Source: Marinobacterium sp. xm-d-530
GTDB taxonomy: Bacteria; Pseudomonadota; Gammaproteobacteria; Pseudomonadales; Balneatricaceae
Length of the DNA stretch: 6,469 nt
Direction: 5' to 3'
Assembly: GCA_949499045.1 (NCBI GenBank)
Contig: CATEEE010000253.1
Location: 1-6,469 of the forward strand
Part shown: piece after piece, positions 5,489 to 6,469 of the stretch
Layout of the letters: each line of letters begins with the position of its first letter
How positions within the stretch are numbered: the first letter of the stretch is position 1
Notes under the pieces: model-generated
What the model saw: the letters and a program-made list of their open reading frames with translations, nothing else
Database searches by the model: none
What the model was told of the DNA's origin: nothing
Made by a program: the position numbers and the translations under genes

Positions 5489-6469
5489 TTAAAAAATCGA
5501 TGGGTCTTTGGCACGGGCTGCGGCTTGTTCAGAGGTTATAAACCCTTTCTGAACCAGCTCAAGTAGAGCCTGATCTAACGTCTTCATGCCCACTTGTGAA
5601 CCAGTCTGAATCGCAGAGTACATCTGTGCGACTTTGTCTTCTCGGATCAGGTTACGTATCGCTGCCGTACCGATCATGATCTCGTGGGCAGCGACTCGAC
5701 CGCCGCCCGTTTTTTTCAAAAGGGATTGCGAAATAACACCCTGCAGCGACTCAGAGAGCATCGAACGCACCATGTCTTTCTCTGCGGCTGGAAACACATC
5801 AATAATACGGTCGATGGTTTTCGCAGCGGAGGTGGTATGCAATGTGCCGAACACTAAGTGACCCGTCTCTGCAGCCGTCAAGGCCAAGCGAATGGTCTCT
5901 AAGTCACGCATCTCACCTACCAGGATTACATCAGGATCTTCACGTAACGCAGAACGCAGCGCCGCATCAAACCCTAGGGTGTCTCGATGTACCTCACGCT
6001 GGTTAATCAGACACTTTTTACTCTCGTGGACAAACTCAATGGGGTCCTCAATCGTCAAAATATGCTCTGATCGGGACTCATTGATGTAATCCACCATTGC
6101 CGCCAAGGTGGTCGATTTACCAGAGCCAGTAGGTCCAGTGACAAGCACCAATCCTTTAGGCTGGTCGGATAGCTGCTGAAATACCTTACCCATACCAAGA
6201 TCGTCCATGGTAAGGACTTTACTGGGGATGGTACGAAAAACCGCTGCTGCGCCTCGGTTTTGAACAAAACCATTAACACGAAAACGCGCCAGTTGAGGCA
6301 CTTCAAATGAGAAATCGACTTCAAGCTTCTCTTCGTATTCTTTACGCTGTTTGTCGTTCATAATGTCATACAGCAATCCATGAACCTGCTTATGGTCCAT
6401 CGATGGAAGTTTGATGCGACGCACATCACCATCGACACGAATCAAAGGGGGCATACCCGCCGTAATGTG
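5489..6469 (-). CDS. pilT: Type IV pilus twitching motility ATPase PilT (5' end outside window)
   Basis: PilT is the main retraction motor of type IV pili, a hexameric cytoplasmic ATPase acting at the pilus base. The frame is open to the window edge: 326 residues are visible, and about 18 N-terminal residues are missing judging from recalled PilT sequences. The visible part begins HITAGMPP, the family's LHLSAGLPP position, so ATG 6454 is internal and not the start. Motifs in order are Walker A GPTGSGKS (6136-6113), Asp box TIEDPIEF, Walker B DPDVILVGEMRD, His box AETGHLVFGTLHTTSAA, and the C-terminal AIRNLIRE motif characteristic of PilT and needed for retraction. All catalytic elements look intact, and the sequence is very close to Pseudomonas PilT as I recall it. 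It ends at TAA 5491-5489, and pilU follows 12 bases downstream. The promoter is outside the window. Confidence 0.97.
   Translation of the reverse strand, partial: HITAGMPPLIRVDGDVRRIKLPSMDHKQVHGLLYDIMNDKQRKEYEEKLEVDFSFEVPQLARFRVNGFVQNRGAAAVFRTIPSKVLTMDDLGMGKVFQQLSDQPKGLVLVTGPTGSGKSTTLAAMVDYINESRSEHILTIEDPIEFVHESKKCLINQREVHRDTLGFDAALRSALREDPDVILVGEMRDLETIRLALTAAETGHLVFGTLHTTSAAKTIDRIIDVFPAAEKDMVRSMLSESLQGVISQSLLKKTGGGRVAAHEIMIGTAAIRNLIREDKVAQMYSAIQTGSQVGMKTLDQALLELVQKGFITSEQAAARAKDPSIF

Noticed and set aside
1..6469. Mobile element, CRISPR array, toxin-antitoxin pair, tRNA/rRNA or other accessory system
   Set aside because: Both strands are almost completely filled with conserved housekeeping genes. 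I saw no terminal inverted repeats, regular repeat arrays, cloverleaf structures or unexplained gaps over 65 bases.

Overview
This window is a compact piece of a gammaproteobacterial chromosome. The gene order (TonB-family gene, yqgE/algH, ruvX, pyrR, pyrB, a degenerate dihydroorotase-like pyrC, and nearby pilU and pilT) is the arrangement I recall from Pseudomonas and its relatives. The sequences also look Pseudomonas-like: PyrR is 170 residues, PyrB is 334 residues with an N-terminal extension, and the DHOase paralogue has lost metal ligands. Base composition looks roughly balanced, unlike the high GC of Pseudomonas aeruginosa, so a marine or other moderate-GC relative is plausible. I cannot name the genus.

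Layout. Positions 1-375 (+) hold the 3' end of a TonB C-terminal-domain gene. Positions 441-4285 (+) hold a tightly packed run, yqgE-ruvX-pyrR-pyrB-pyrC'. Its gaps are 10, -11 (overlap), 12 and 3 bases, so it is probably one transcript. It closes with a strong hairpin and T-run at 4295-4325. This sits between convergent genes and can probably terminate from both sides. On the minus strand pilT (truncated by the window end at 6469) is followed by pilU (5476 to 4343), 12 bases apart, so they are probably co-transcribed toward the same terminator.

How the genes work together. PyrB and the DHOase-like PyrC' are expected to form the large class-A aspartate transcarbamoylase complex of de novo pyrimidine synthesis, with PyrC' acting as a scaffold and not a catalyst. 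PyrR is a PRPP-binding regulator of that pathway. RuvX and YqgE are widespread housekeeping proteins that often travel together. PilT and PilU are the retraction ATPases of type IV pili. The TonB-like gene belongs to the same neighbourhood, and its Pseudomonas counterpart (TonB3) has been linked to twitching motility.

Nothing here looks like a mobile element, phage, CRISPR array, tRNA or rRNA, and I see no undescribed system. The most informative details are the pattern of lost metal ligands in PyrC', its in-frame, GTG-initiated, translationally coupled arrangement behind pyrB, the TTG start and unusual P-loop residue of pilU, and the absence of any recognisable PyrR leader target in the operon.
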